From contig NZ_JARLLG010000007.1 in assembly GCF_029382255.1 (NCBI RefSeq), positions 1 through 64,000 of the forward strand: a DNA stretch of 64,000 bases, in the 5' to 3' direction. The translations under genes were made by a program, and so were the position numbers. The DNA is from Isoptericola croceus (GTDB lineage: Bacteria > Actinomycetota > Actinomycetes > Actinomycetales > Cellulomonadaceae). The notes beneath the pieces were generated by a model. The model was not told the origin of the DNA and made no database searches. It was given only the letters and a program-made list of their open reading frames with translations. Of the stretch, positions 35,029-42,531 are shown in pieces. How positions within the stretch are numbered: position 1 is the first letter of the stretch; every line of letters begins with the position of its first letter.

Positions 35029-35050
35029 GGCTCAACGCAGTTGAGGGTGT
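35029..35050 (-). repeat. ISL3-type terminal repeat, right solo copy
   Basis: Inverted copy of the repeat at 32965-32986, 21 of 22 bases identical. No transposase sequence is attached; the next gene stops at 35086. Confidence 0.7.
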
Positions 35051-35085
35051 CAGCCCGACGGCGGCCCGGCCGCCTCGTGGCGCAC

Positions 35086-35538
35086 TCATCGCGCAGTCCG
35101 CAGCCGGCTCAGGATCCGCTCACGCAGTAGTCGCAGCGACTCCATCGCCAGTCGGGTGCCCTGCATCGAGCCGGAGGCCGCAGCGATCTCGTCGGCGAAG
35201 CAGACGAACGCGTGAGCCATCTGCCGGCACCGCTCTGCAGGCTCGACCGGCGTGCCCGTGAACTCCGGGATCGCGTCGCCGACCACGCACCGACGGATCT
35301 GGTGGATCGCATGGTCCGACAGCCCGGCCTCGCGCAGCGACCGCCCCGAGGGGTGCGCCGTGCCCATACGGGACCGCACGAGCATGTCGCGCAGGATCGG
35401 CGCCAGCCACTGCGTGACCTGCTCGGTGTCGGTGACCTCGACGATCACCTCGACGTCGTCGAGATTGCCCAGCGTGGCCGATTCGCACAACGCGATCGCG
35501 TCCAGTGCGACGTCCAGGTCGCCGTTCATCCTCGTCAT
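35086..35538 (-). CDS. Unknown helical protein
   Basis: 150 residues. The class I promoter fixes the start at ATG 35538 (MTRMNGDLDVALDAIALC). Mostly helical, with VEVIVEVTDTEQVTQWLAP early and a long C-terminal helix pair (MAHAFVCFADEIAAAS, LAMESLRLLRERIL). Family not recognised. Confidence 0.65.
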   Translation of the reverse strand: MTRMNGDLDVALDAIALCESATLGNLDDVEVIVEVTDTEQVTQWLAPILRDMLVRSRMGTAHPSGRSLREAGLSDHAIHQIRRCVVGDAIPEFTGTPVEPAERCRQMAHAFVCFADEIAAASGSMQGTRLAMESLRLLRERILSRLRTAR

Positions 35539-35573
35539 GGCAGAGATGTTGGAGATCTCCGAGCGCGGCGCCC
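35538..35573 (-). promoter_or_regulatory. Element promoter, class I, leaderless
   Basis: Minus strand: GGGCGC (35573-35568), 13 bp, CTCCAAC (35554-35548), 9 bp, ATG at 35538. Confidence 0.7.
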
Positions 35574-35576
35574 CGC

Positions 35577-35774
35577 TCACGAGCTCATCAGTGCTCCGGT
35601 GGCCAGGGCCGCCGTCAGGCCCACGACCACCGCCGCAGGCACCCCGATCGCAGGACGAGGTGCGGCGGGGATCACCCACGTCAGGCGCGGCCGACGACGA
35701 CTGGCGACCGGAGCCGGACGCGCCGTCTCGCGGGGAGGCTTCGGACGGACCGGCGCCTTGTCGGCGGTCGTCAT
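35577..35774 (-). CDS. Small membrane protein
   Basis: 65 residues from ATG 35774, overlapping the redoxin stop (ATGA). A Pro/Arg-rich start is followed by one membrane helix (IGVPAAVVVGLTAALATGAL). Probably translated together with the redoxin. Confidence 0.6.
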   Translation of the reverse strand: MTTADKAPVRPKPPRETARPAPVASRRRPRLTWVIPAAPRPAIGVPAAVVVGLTAALATGALMSS

Positions 35775-36049
35775 GCGACTGCCGAGACCGACTGTGCGGT
35801 CCGCACCAGCTCGGCGGCGCGTTCCAGCTTGTCCGGTTTGAAGCCCGTCCAGTGCTCGCCGCCGTCGGGGGTCTGCACGACCACGACCGGCGCTGCGAAG
35901 TAGCCCAGCGCCTTGACCATCTCGGCCGCGGCGGGATCCTCGGAGACATCGACGACCCTGTACTCGACGTCGAGACGGTCCAGCTTGCGGTAGGTCGCGC
36001 CGCACTGGACGCAGCGGGGCTGGGAGTAGACGGTGATGGTGGAAGCCAT
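35771..36049 (-). CDS. NrdH/glutaredoxin-like redoxin
   Basis: 92 residues from ATG 36049 (MASTITVYSQPRCVQCGATY). The CVQC active site at residues 13-16, the VDVSEDPAA block and the cis-Pro segment APVVVV fit NrdH-type redoxins, which feed electrons to ribonucleotide reductase or reduce disulfides. It has its own class II promoter at 36121-36086. The same frame continues upstream without a stop into the HTH protein, so a fused form is also possible. Confidence 0.8.
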   Translation of the reverse strand: MASTITVYSQPRCVQCGATYRKLDRLDVEYRVVDVSEDPAAAEMVKALGYFAAPVVVVQTPDGGEHWTGFKPDKLERAAELVRTAQSVSAVA

Positions 36050-37012
36050 GGGGGAGCAGCCCTTCACGGTAGGTCGTTCGAGTCGTACAGGTGGTGTTGA
36101 CAGCGGACCGGCGCGGCGAACAGCTCGGCTGCGGACACCACGGCCCTCGAGCTCGGCGGCGGCCATCGCCACCGACCGGCGCACGGCCGTGACCCCGCCA
36201 GGGGCCCGCACTGTGGGCAGGCGGCCATCGGAGATCCGGGCGTAGACGTACTTCACGCCCACGCCGAGGATCTGCGCCGCCTCGCGGGTGGTCAGCAGGT
36301 CGCGCACGGGGTCCAAGTCCGGCAGCCGACCGTCGGGCGGGACACACACCTGCCAGGCGTCGCCCTCGCGGCGACGTGCCGGCAGCGTCCCGGCCAGCAC
36401 GTGGGCGCGCAGGCGCATCTGCGGCACACCCAGCCGGCGGGCGGCCGCCAGCATCCCGGTCCACGCCGGACCGGGCTCGGGGGCGCGAGGGCGTGCGCGA
36501 TCCGCGCGGCACGGTTCGTCGCCCCACGAGGCGGCCTTGCGAGCGGCGTACACCGACCTTGCCAGCCGCACCCGGTCACCCCGCGGTGCGGACAGCCAGG
36601 CCAGACGCCGCGCCCCAGCCCGTCCAGGACCCGTGTCGTGGCGGTCGTAGACCGAGCGCGTGTCGTCGTCGAGGAGGCTGAACGGGTCGAACATGGCTGC
36701 CAGGCGCCGCACCAGCTCGAAGAACTCCGCGTGGTTCAGCGACCGGATCGCCTCCCAGTCGAACCCAGCAGCCCGCTCGAGAGCGACATCGTCGACGTGC
36801 GGCGACCAGTCCGGGTCGGTCAGCCACCGGCGCACGTTCCCTGCCCGCAGCAGGTGGCTGCTCCTGGCCCCGGAGACCTTCGCCGCCCGACCGATCAGGT
36901 CGCGCACGTAGGCATCGTCCAGGTCACGGTCCGGGTCGTAGACCTCCCACAGCGCCTCGCGGAACGCCGTCGCCTCCGCCGTCGGCGGCGCCACGGGGCG
37001 GGCGAAGCTCAC
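35771..37012 (-). CDS. HTH (excisionase-like) protein in frame with the redoxin
   Basis: 413-residue frame from GTG 37012. Residues 1-225 are helical and unrecognised. Residues 235-290 hold an excisionase/MerR-type helix-turn-helix (LTTREAAQILGVGVKYVYAR, then SDGRLPTVRAPGG). There is no stop before the redoxin start at residue 322. The linker between them is encoded by the class II promoter region. It could be a true fusion or two genes sharing a frame. The start overlaps the previous stop (GTGA). Confidence 0.6.
   Translation of the reverse strand: MSFARPVAPPTAEATAFREALWEVYDPDRDLDDAYVRDLIGRAAKVSGARSSHLLRAGNVRRWLTDPDWSPHVDDVALERAAGFDWEAIRSLNHAEFFELVRRLAAMFDPFSLLDDDTRSVYDRHDTGPGRAGARRLAWLSAPRGDRVRLARSVYAARKAASWGDEPCRADRARPRAPEPGPAWTGMLAAARRLGVPQMRLRAHVLAGTLPARRREGDAWQVCVPPDGRLPDLDPVRDLLTTREAAQILGVGVKYVYARISDGRLPTVRAPGGVTAVRRSVAMAAAELEGRGVRSRAVRRAGPLSTPPVRLERPTVKGCSPMASTITVYSQPRCVQCGATYRKLDRLDVEYRVVDVSEDPAAAEMVKALGYFAAPVVVVQTPDGGEHWTGFKPDKLERAAELVRTAQSVSAVA
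36086..36121 (-). promoter_or_regulatory. Element promoter, class II, with leader, inside a reading frame
   Basis: Minus strand: GTTCGC (36121-36116), 13 bp, TGTCAAC (36102-36096), 9 bp, predicted +1 A at 36086. A 37-base leader with GAAGGG leads to ATG 36049. Confidence 0.6.
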
Positions 37013-37254
37013 GGCTGACTCCGCAGGCGGGCACGCACGTCACGCACCACCGGGCCGGCAACCCGCCCCACCCGCTCGAAGTGGTGCCCGCACCACGACA
37101 GCGGACCGGCGGCGGTCGTGGTCACGACGTAGGCGCGATGGGCGCACACGTCGCAGCGTTCGTAGCCGATTCCCACCGCAGCGCGGTAGGCCGCCCGGCT
37201 CAGGCCGGGCACCTCGAGCGTGGGCACGTCCTGTGCCTGGGCCGGGGCGCTCAC
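37009..37254 (-). CDS. Small zinc-binding protein
   Basis: 81 residues from GTG 37254 with GGAGG upstream and a GTGA overlap with the MoxR stop. CDVCAHRAYV and SWCGHHF give a Cys2-Cys-His zinc site near residues 34-60. It is part of the MoxR operon and overlaps the HTH gene, so all are probably co-translated. Confidence 0.65.
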   Translation of the reverse strand: MSAPAQAQDVPTLEVPGLSRAAYRAAVGIGYERCDVCAHRAYVVTTTAAGPLSWCGHHFERVGRVAGPVVRDVRARLRSQP

Positions 37255-38393
37255 GCCGCCTCCTTGTCGGTCCAGCGCGCAGCGTGGGTGAACAGGTCCG
37301 CGAACGCGTCGCGCGTGCGCGCCGGAATCCGCACGCCCGAGGGCCGCTTGGCGAGCAGGGTGCGCATCGAAGCCAGCGCCACGTCCGGCTTGCCCGCCTC
37401 GGCGCACAACGTCAGCGCACGGATCGCACCGGTCCATGTGCCGGTGGTGTCGTCCGAGACCGCCAGCGCCGCCACCGACTGCACCAGCACGAACAGCCGG
37501 TCAGGCCGCTCGCCGGACCAGTCGACGCTGCGCGGGTCGGCGATGACCTCGGCCGGGTCGACCAGGTCCTGCGTGGCGCGCCACGCCATGAACTCCTTGG
37601 CCGCCTGGGCGCCGACCGTGCCGGTCAGCACCAGTGCGGACGCGTCCTGGTCGCGCGGGTCCAGTTCGGCCAGGACGACGGCGGCGTTGTGCCACGAACG
37701 CGGGGAGGCCCACGCCTTGCCCGCCTCAGTCGGGTCCGACGGCACCGGCGGGGCGATCAGGTCGCGACGGTGGGCCAGGAAGCGGGCCACCGTCTGCGCG
37801 GCCACAGTGCGCGCCTGGCTGTCGGCCTCGCCCAGCAGATCAGCCATCGACGGCGCGTCCAGCGTGCCGAACCCGGTCACCAGACCGTCGAGCCACGTGG
37901 CGGCGTCGAACTTCCAGTCCAGGTGCACCAGACGGTTCGCGATCGGGGCGGGAAGGTCCCATCCGTCCACGGCCGTCTCGGGCGGGTTCGCCGCCGCAAC
38001 GATCGCGACGTTCTCGCCCAGCGGTTGCTCGCCGACCACGCGCTCCTGCAGCACCCGCAGCATCGCCTTCTGCACCGACGGCGCCGACGTGGTCAGCTCG
38101 TCCAGGAACAGCGGTCCAGTCTCGGCCTCGGCCAGACGCGGCGCCCACGCCGGGGGCGCGTAGACCACGCGGCCGTCGTCCTCGATCGGCAGGCCCAGGA
38201 AGTCGGTCGCCTCGCGGATCGAGCCGACGACGGTCTCGCAGTGCATCTGCCACGCGGCGGCGTGGGACTCGATGACGGCGGTCTTGCCCTGTCCCGGCTC
38301 TCCCCAGATCAAGACCGGCACGCGCGAGCGCACGCACGCAGCCAGCGCCCGCATCATCGGTGTGGCCGGGAAGGTCAGCGTCTGCGTGCTCAT
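37251..38393 (-). CDS. MoxR-type AAA+ ATPase
   Basis: 380 residues from ATG 38393 (GGAGG upstream). Walker A is GEPGQGKTA (31-39), Walker B LFLDEL (95-100), then AAANPPE as sensor I and NRLVHLDWKF. MoxR ATPases act as chaperones or activators together with VWA-domain partners, and such a partner is encoded directly upstream. It has a class I promoter of its own with a 30-base leader. Confidence 0.82.
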   Translation of the reverse strand: MSTQTLTFPATPMMRALAACVRSRVPVLIWGEPGQGKTAVIESHAAAWQMHCETVVGSIREATDFLGLPIEDDGRVVYAPPAWAPRLAEAETGPLFLDELTTSAPSVQKAMLRVLQERVVGEQPLGENVAIVAAANPPETAVDGWDLPAPIANRLVHLDWKFDAATWLDGLVTGFGTLDAPSMADLLGEADSQARTVAAQTVARFLAHRRDLIAPPVPSDPTEAGKAWASPRSWHNAAVVLAELDPRDQDASALVLTGTVGAQAAKEFMAWRATQDLVDPAEVIADPRSVDWSGERPDRLFVLVQSVAALAVSDDTTGTWTGAIRALTLCAEAGKPDVALASMRTLLAKRPSGVRIPARTRDAFADLFTHAARWTDKEAA

Positions 38394-38422
38394 CGGGTCC
38401 TCCATGTCTCGTGGCTTCCGTC

Positions 38423-38458
38423 TGCCGGACAGGTTGGAGACCCCGACGCCGTGCGCCC
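38423..38458 (-). promoter_or_regulatory. Element promoter, class I, with leader
   Basis: Minus strand: GGGCGC (38458-38453), 13 bp, CTCCAAC (38439-38433), 9 bp, predicted +1 A at 38423, GGAGG before ATG 38393. Confidence 0.6.
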
Positions 38459-38475
38459 GCCGTCGCGCGGGTCGG

Positions 38476-39747
38476 CTAGCTCGTCGCGACCTCGACGACC
38501 TTCGCCCACGACGGCGCCGTCGAGATCGCACGGGGGCGCTGGTCGTCGGTGCCGACGATGACGCACACCAGCGCCACCCCGACCGGCTCCTCGGGCCACG
38601 GCGTGTAGCCGTCGGTGGCCACCACGACGACCGACGGCCTCGGACGAACCTGCAGCGCAGCATCGATCCCGACCCGCATGTCCGTGCCGCCACCGCCGTG
38701 GCGGACCGCCAGGTCGCTGGCACGCCGGTACCCGCGTTCGGCTGCCACGTCCGCGTCGACGTCGATCACCCGCAGGTCCATCCCGCGGATTCCGACGCGC
38801 TGGCTGATCGCCTCCACCTCATTGGTGACCGCGTTCAGATCACCCGCGCTCATCGACCCGGAGGTGTCGCGCACCAACGCCACGCGCGGCACCGGCGTGT
38901 GCATCCCCGGCACCACGAGGCGACGGCCGGTGCCACCCAAGCGGGCGTCGTGACGACGTCTCGACCGGCGCGAGGTGTCCACGTCCAACGTGCCCGCCCG
39001 CGAGGCGGCACCCCGGCGCACCATCGAGGCCAGGATCTTCTGCCACGGCGTCGTCGACGGGGCGAGGATCTGCTCGGTGCGCTCGGCCAGACCCGCCGGA
39101 ACGCGCCCACGGTTCTTGGCGTGCTCGATGATCGCGCCGGCCACCTCCACTTGGACGCGGCTCGCCGCCGGTGCGGTGCCGCCAGCGTCGTCGTCACCGA
39201 GCTCGCACGGTGCAGGCTCGCTGCCGCTGCCCGACCCACAGCCGGTGTACTCGCCCCCATCGCCCCCATCGCCGCCGTCCTGGCCCTCGTCGTCGTCCGT
39301 CAGCGAGCGGTAGTAGTGGTGCGGGGTCTTGTAGTCCGGCTCACCGAGGACCGACGGCAAGATGAACCCGCCGTCGTCGGCGAAGATCTCGCAGCCCGCG
39401 TCACGCAGGTCGTCGTTCAAGCTCGCGTCGGCCGAGACGTTGATCGCCCGGCCCTTCGTGCGCTGGTCGACGCCCAGCTCCTCCGCCAGCAGGTGATGGT
39501 CGGCGAACAGATGCCCGACCTCGTGCAGCAGCATCTGGGCGCGCTCGTCGTCGCTTCGGTCCGCGATCGCATCGAAGTCGATGTACAGCCGCAAGCCCGC
39601 ATCGACGGCCAGGGTGCCCAGCCCCGGGGCGTCCAGCACGCGCAGGGAGAACAGCAGCCCCGCCATGTAGGGCATCTTCTCCATGGCCAGGTAGCGCCAC
39701 ACCTGCAGGCTGGCGGACTGTTCGTCGGTCATCGGTCGCGGGTCCAT
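38476..39747 (-). CDS. DUF2201-like metallopeptidase and VWA protein, MoxR partner
   Basis: 423 residues from the leaderless ATG 39747. The N-terminal domain has a zinc-peptidase motif (LLHEVGHLF, His75-Glu76-His79). An acidic, Gly-rich linker follows (DDEGQDGGDGGDG). The C-terminal VWA-like domain has a metal-site DTSGSMS near residues 293-299 and GGGTDMRVGID. This domain order is that of DUF2201 proteins, which pair with MoxR ATPases. The pair may activate or degrade a target protein; the target is unknown. Confidence 0.8.
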   Translation of the reverse strand: MDPRPMTDEQSASLQVWRYLAMEKMPYMAGLLFSLRVLDAPGLGTLAVDAGLRLYIDFDAIADRSDDERAQMLLHEVGHLFADHHLLAEELGVDQRTKGRAINVSADASLNDDLRDAGCEIFADDGGFILPSVLGEPDYKTPHHYYRSLTDDDEGQDGGDGGDGGEYTGCGSGSGSEPAPCELGDDDAGGTAPAASRVQVEVAGAIIEHAKNRGRVPAGLAERTEQILAPSTTPWQKILASMVRRGAASRAGTLDVDTSRRSRRRHDARLGGTGRRLVVPGMHTPVPRVALVRDTSGSMSAGDLNAVTNEVEAISQRVGIRGMDLRVIDVDADVAAERGYRRASDLAVRHGGGGTDMRVGIDAALQVRPRPSVVVVATDGYTPWPEEPVGVALVCVIVGTDDQRPRAISTAPSWAKVVEVATS

Positions 39748-39782
39748 ACGGCGCAGGTTGGAGACTCGCCCGCGCGGTGCCC
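39747..39782 (-). promoter_or_regulatory. Element promoter, class I, leaderless, divergent
   Basis: Minus strand: GGGCAC (39782-39777), 13 bp, CTCCAAC (39763-39757), 9 bp, ATG at 39747. Its hexamer lies two bases from that of the opposite promoter. Confidence 0.65.
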
Positions 39783-39784
39783 GC

Positions 39785-39820
39785 GGGCGCCGGACCGCTG
39801 GCGCTCCAACCTGGCGGCCA
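39785..39820 (+). promoter_or_regulatory. Element promoter, class I, leaderless, divergent
   Basis: GGGCGC at 39785-39790, 13 bp, CTCCAAC at 39804-39810, 9 bp, ATG at 39820. Confidence 0.7.
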
Positions 39821-40941
39821 TGGACACCACGAACCCGCCCGCCGTCGTGGCCGTCGGCGACCTGCTCAAGGCCTACGACGCCCGCCAGCGTGCCGCCGCG
39901 TCGGCTGCCGGTCGCCCGAGGAAGCGCATGGCCAGCGCCGTCGTCCCCCAGGTGTTCGACCTCGACGCGTCCAGCAAGGCCGCCGACCACTACGCCTGGA
40001 CCGGCGACGACGGGCAGGTCGTGCTGTGCCGCGACCCTCAGGGCCGCACCCGCAAGGTCGCCAGCACCGCCGACGCCGTGGCGATCATCGGTCCGCACTC
40101 ACGCCTGGTCCTGGACGACCGCGCCACCGCGAAGCGTCTCGCCCGCCTGCTCGCCAAGCGGGACGCCGGAGTCGAGATCGCCGGCGCCCGGCGCGTGCTG
40201 GCGCTGTGCACCTCGCTGCCGAGCGCACCGCACCTGGTCGTGCTCACCGAGGCGCTGCGGCACAAGATGTGGCTGCCCGGCGACGACCCCGGCCGCACGT
40301 TCGACGTCTGGGCGAACGCCTACGGCATCGCCGGTGACCCCGTGCCCGAAGCCATGACCAGGCTGCTGGCCGTCGTCACGGACGGCACGCACAGCCCGCA
40401 CCTGCAGGCCATCGCCCGCACCGAAGCCTTCGCCGTGAACAGCGCCGTCTACGGCGGTCTGTCCAACGCCTGCTCGACCTACGCCGGAGCCGAGTTCATC
40501 ACCGACCAGTGGGCGGCCCTGTGCGCCGCCGACGTGCGGCTGCGCGACCGGGGCGTGCTCGACGGTTCGGTCGCGCTGGCCACCCCGATCCCGAACAGCG
40601 GCACGCAGATGCGCGCCCGGCTGTCCAAGCCGTTCAAGCTCAAGGTCGGCCGCGACGTCACGCTCAGCCTCGACACAGCCCAGGGCAACTCCACGCTGGT
40701 CGACCTCGAGGTCGACGGTGAGGACCTGATCGGGGTGTTCACCCTGCCCAGCAGACGCACCCGAAAGAGCGGTTTCATCCTGGAAGCCGCCCGCACCGGC
40801 CAGCCGCTGTACGTGACCGCCAAGCCGTTCACCGGCGGAGCGCGGCGCGGAGGCGGCAAGCGGCGCTGGGCCAGCCGCGAACCGGCCCAGTGGACGCGCC
40901 GCGAGGTTCCGCTGGACGTGTCGCTGGCCGCGACGAGCTGA
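39820..40941 (+). CDS. Unknown protein, divergent to the MoxR partner
   Basis: 373 residues; the promoter sets the start at ATG 39820. Helical N-terminal half (DLLKAYDARQRAAA, ATAKRLARLLAKRDA, HLVVLTEALRHKMWL). The C-terminal 120 residues are strand-rich (DVTLSLDTAQGNSTLVDLEV, then EDLIGVFTLPSR) with a basic end. Family not recognised. It shares a 72-bp divergent control region with the DUF2201 gene, which suggests matched expression. Confidence 0.65.
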   Translation: MDTTNPPAVVAVGDLLKAYDARQRAAASAAGRPRKRMASAVVPQVFDLDASSKAADHYAWTGDDGQVVLCRDPQGRTRKVASTADAVAIIGPHSRLVLDDRATAKRLARLLAKRDAGVEIAGARRVLALCTSLPSAPHLVVLTEALRHKMWLPGDDPGRTFDVWANAYGIAGDPVPEAMTRLLAVVTDGTHSPHLQAIARTEAFAVNSAVYGGLSNACSTYAGAEFITDQWAALCAADVRLRDRGVLDGSVALATPIPNSGTQMRARLSKPFKLKVGRDVTLSLDTAQGNSTLVDLEVDGEDLIGVFTLPSRRTRKSGFILEAARTGQPLYVTAKPFTGGARRGGGKRRWASREPAQWTRREVPLDVSLAATS

Positions 40942-40943
40942 CC

Positions 40944-40979
40944 GGGCGCCGCACCGCTGGCGCTCCAACCTTCGGGCCA
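40944..40979 (+). promoter_or_regulatory. Element promoter, class I, leaderless
   Basis: GGGCGC at 40944-40949, 13 bp, CTCCAAC at 40963-40969, 9 bp, ATG at 40979. Confidence 0.7.
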
Positions 40980-42265
40980 TGCACGCCAAGACGCTCCCTA
41001 CCCCCGGGTTCGCGCGACCGACCGCGCCGAGGTCGGCGGCTCCGACCGTCGAAGCCGCCGTAGCCTCGGACGAGCCGCGCCCGCTGACGCCGGGGTCCAC
41101 GCTGGCCCAGGCGATGTACGAGACGTGGTCCGGACGCCCCGTGACCGTCATCGACTCCCCGCCCGGGGCGGGCAAGAGCACTCTGATCGGCGACCTGGTC
41201 TGCCACCTGTACCGGCGCACCGACCTGACGATCGCCGTCGGAGCGTTCACCCGCGAAGCCGCCGTCGCAGTGGCCGGACGCATCGCCGCCCTCGTCGGCC
41301 CCAATGTGGTGCGCCTCGGGATCCGGTCCTGGCCCGTTGAACGCCTGCCCGCCGGGGTGCTGCCCTCCAGCGGCGACCGAAGCCTGGACACCCTGGGGCG
41401 CGGCACCATCCTGGTCAACACCCTGGCTTCTCTGGCCCGGCTCATGCCCCGCAAGGACGTGCTGATCGTCGACGAGGCATACCAGGCCACCTTCGAGCTG
41501 GTCTCCGGCGCGGCCGAGGACTGCGAGCAGGTCGTGCTAGTCGGTGACCCCGGCCAGATCGGCCCTGTGGTCACCGCGAACACCAGCGCCTGGGACCAGA
41601 TGCCCGCCGCGCCGCACATGCGCGCGCCCGAGGTGTTCTCCCAGCGCGATGACGCGATGCGGCTGTCGCTGCCGCGCACCTACCGCCTCGGACAGCTCAC
41701 GGTCGACGCGATCGCGCCGCTGTACGACATCTCGTTCGCCTCCGCCCGACCTGACCGTCGACTGCGCGGCCGCGACGAGATCGAGGCCGTCACGATCCCG
41801 CCCACCTCCGACCCCTACTCGGCCTCCACCGCCGCACTCGTCGCACGCCGTGCCGCCGACCTGATCGGCGTCGAGATCATCGAAGGCGACCAGGTCAGCG
41901 GCACCACCACGGCACTGGACGTCGCGGTCGTGGTGTCGCACAACGCTCAGCAGAGCGCGGTGGAAGCGCACCTGTCCGCGATGGGCGTTGCCGGGGTCGC
42001 CGTCGGCACCGCCGACAGGCTGCAGGGCGGGCAGTGGCACGCCGTCGTCGCGCTCGACCCGCTGGTCGGCAAGGACGGAGTCTCCACTCATGCGCTGGCC
42101 ACCGGACGGCTGTGCGTCATGGCCTCGCGCCACCTGACCCACCTGACCTGGATCCACGACGGGCAGTGGGTCGAGACGCTGCGCCAGACCGACGACCTCG
42201 ACGTGGAAGAGGTCGCCAAGGGGGTCGCCGTGCGCGAGGCGCTGTGTGCCCACGAGCCGTGGTGA
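40979..42265 (+). CDS. Superfamily 1 helicase-like ATPase
   Basis: 428 residues, leaderless start. Motif I is DSPPGAGKST near 59-68, motif II VDEAYQ near 163-168, motif III VLVGDPGQIGPV near 187-198, then TADRLQGGQ and ASRHLTHL as motifs V and VI. The order and spacing suggest an SF1B helicase of the RecD2/Dna2/Upf1 side. It is short and has no visible nuclease domain. Likely a DNA or RNA unwinding enzyme of the element. Confidence 0.75.
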   Translation: MHAKTLPTPGFARPTAPRSAAPTVEAAVASDEPRPLTPGSTLAQAMYETWSGRPVTVIDSPPGAGKSTLIGDLVCHLYRRTDLTIAVGAFTREAAVAVAGRIAALVGPNVVRLGIRSWPVERLPAGVLPSSGDRSLDTLGRGTILVNTLASLARLMPRKDVLIVDEAYQATFELVSGAAEDCEQVVLVGDPGQIGPVVTANTSAWDQMPAAPHMRAPEVFSQRDDAMRLSLPRTYRLGQLTVDAIAPLYDISFASARPDRRLRGRDEIEAVTIPPTSDPYSASTAALVARRAADLIGVEIIEGDQVSGTTTALDVAVVVSHNAQQSAVEAHLSAMGVAGVAVGTADRLQGGQWHAVVALDPLVGKDGVSTHALATGRLCVMASRHLTHLTWIHDGQWVETLRQTDDLDVEEVAKGVAVREALCAHEPW

Positions 42266-42528
42266 GCCGCACCCTGTGGCCTCGCGCCTTCTACGTCGCC
42301 ACTGTCCGCAAGGGCCCCGCGCAGCGCCGGTTGCTCCTCGGCCCCTTCGACGAACGAGCCGTGGCCGAGACCGCGATGCCCGCCGCGACCGACCTGCTGG
42401 CCTCTGGTGCCTCCACGCCCCACCTCGAGGTCGTCGCACTGCCTGCACGCGGCCGCCTGCGTCTGCCGCCCGGCGAGCTCAACGCCGAGGCGATCGCCGT
42501 GCACATCGCCCCCACGGGAGTCAGCTGA
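42262..42528 (+). CDS. Small unknown protein
   Basis: 88 residues from GTG 42262, overlapping the helicase stop (GTGA). Strand-helix pattern (RAFYVATVRKGPAQRRLLL, AVAETAMPAATDLLAS). Stop lies three bases from the end of the convergent tagged gene. Function unknown. Confidence 0.55.
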   Translation: MSRTLWPRAFYVATVRKGPAQRRLLLGPFDERAVAETAMPAATDLLASGASTPHLEVVALPARGRLRLPPGELNAEAIAVHIAPTGVS

Positions 42529-42531
42529 GCA

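Noticed and set aside
32733-35050. Intact composite transposon
   Set aside because: Only one partial transposase and a solo end are present, and no target-site duplication was found, so it is described as a remnant with cargo.
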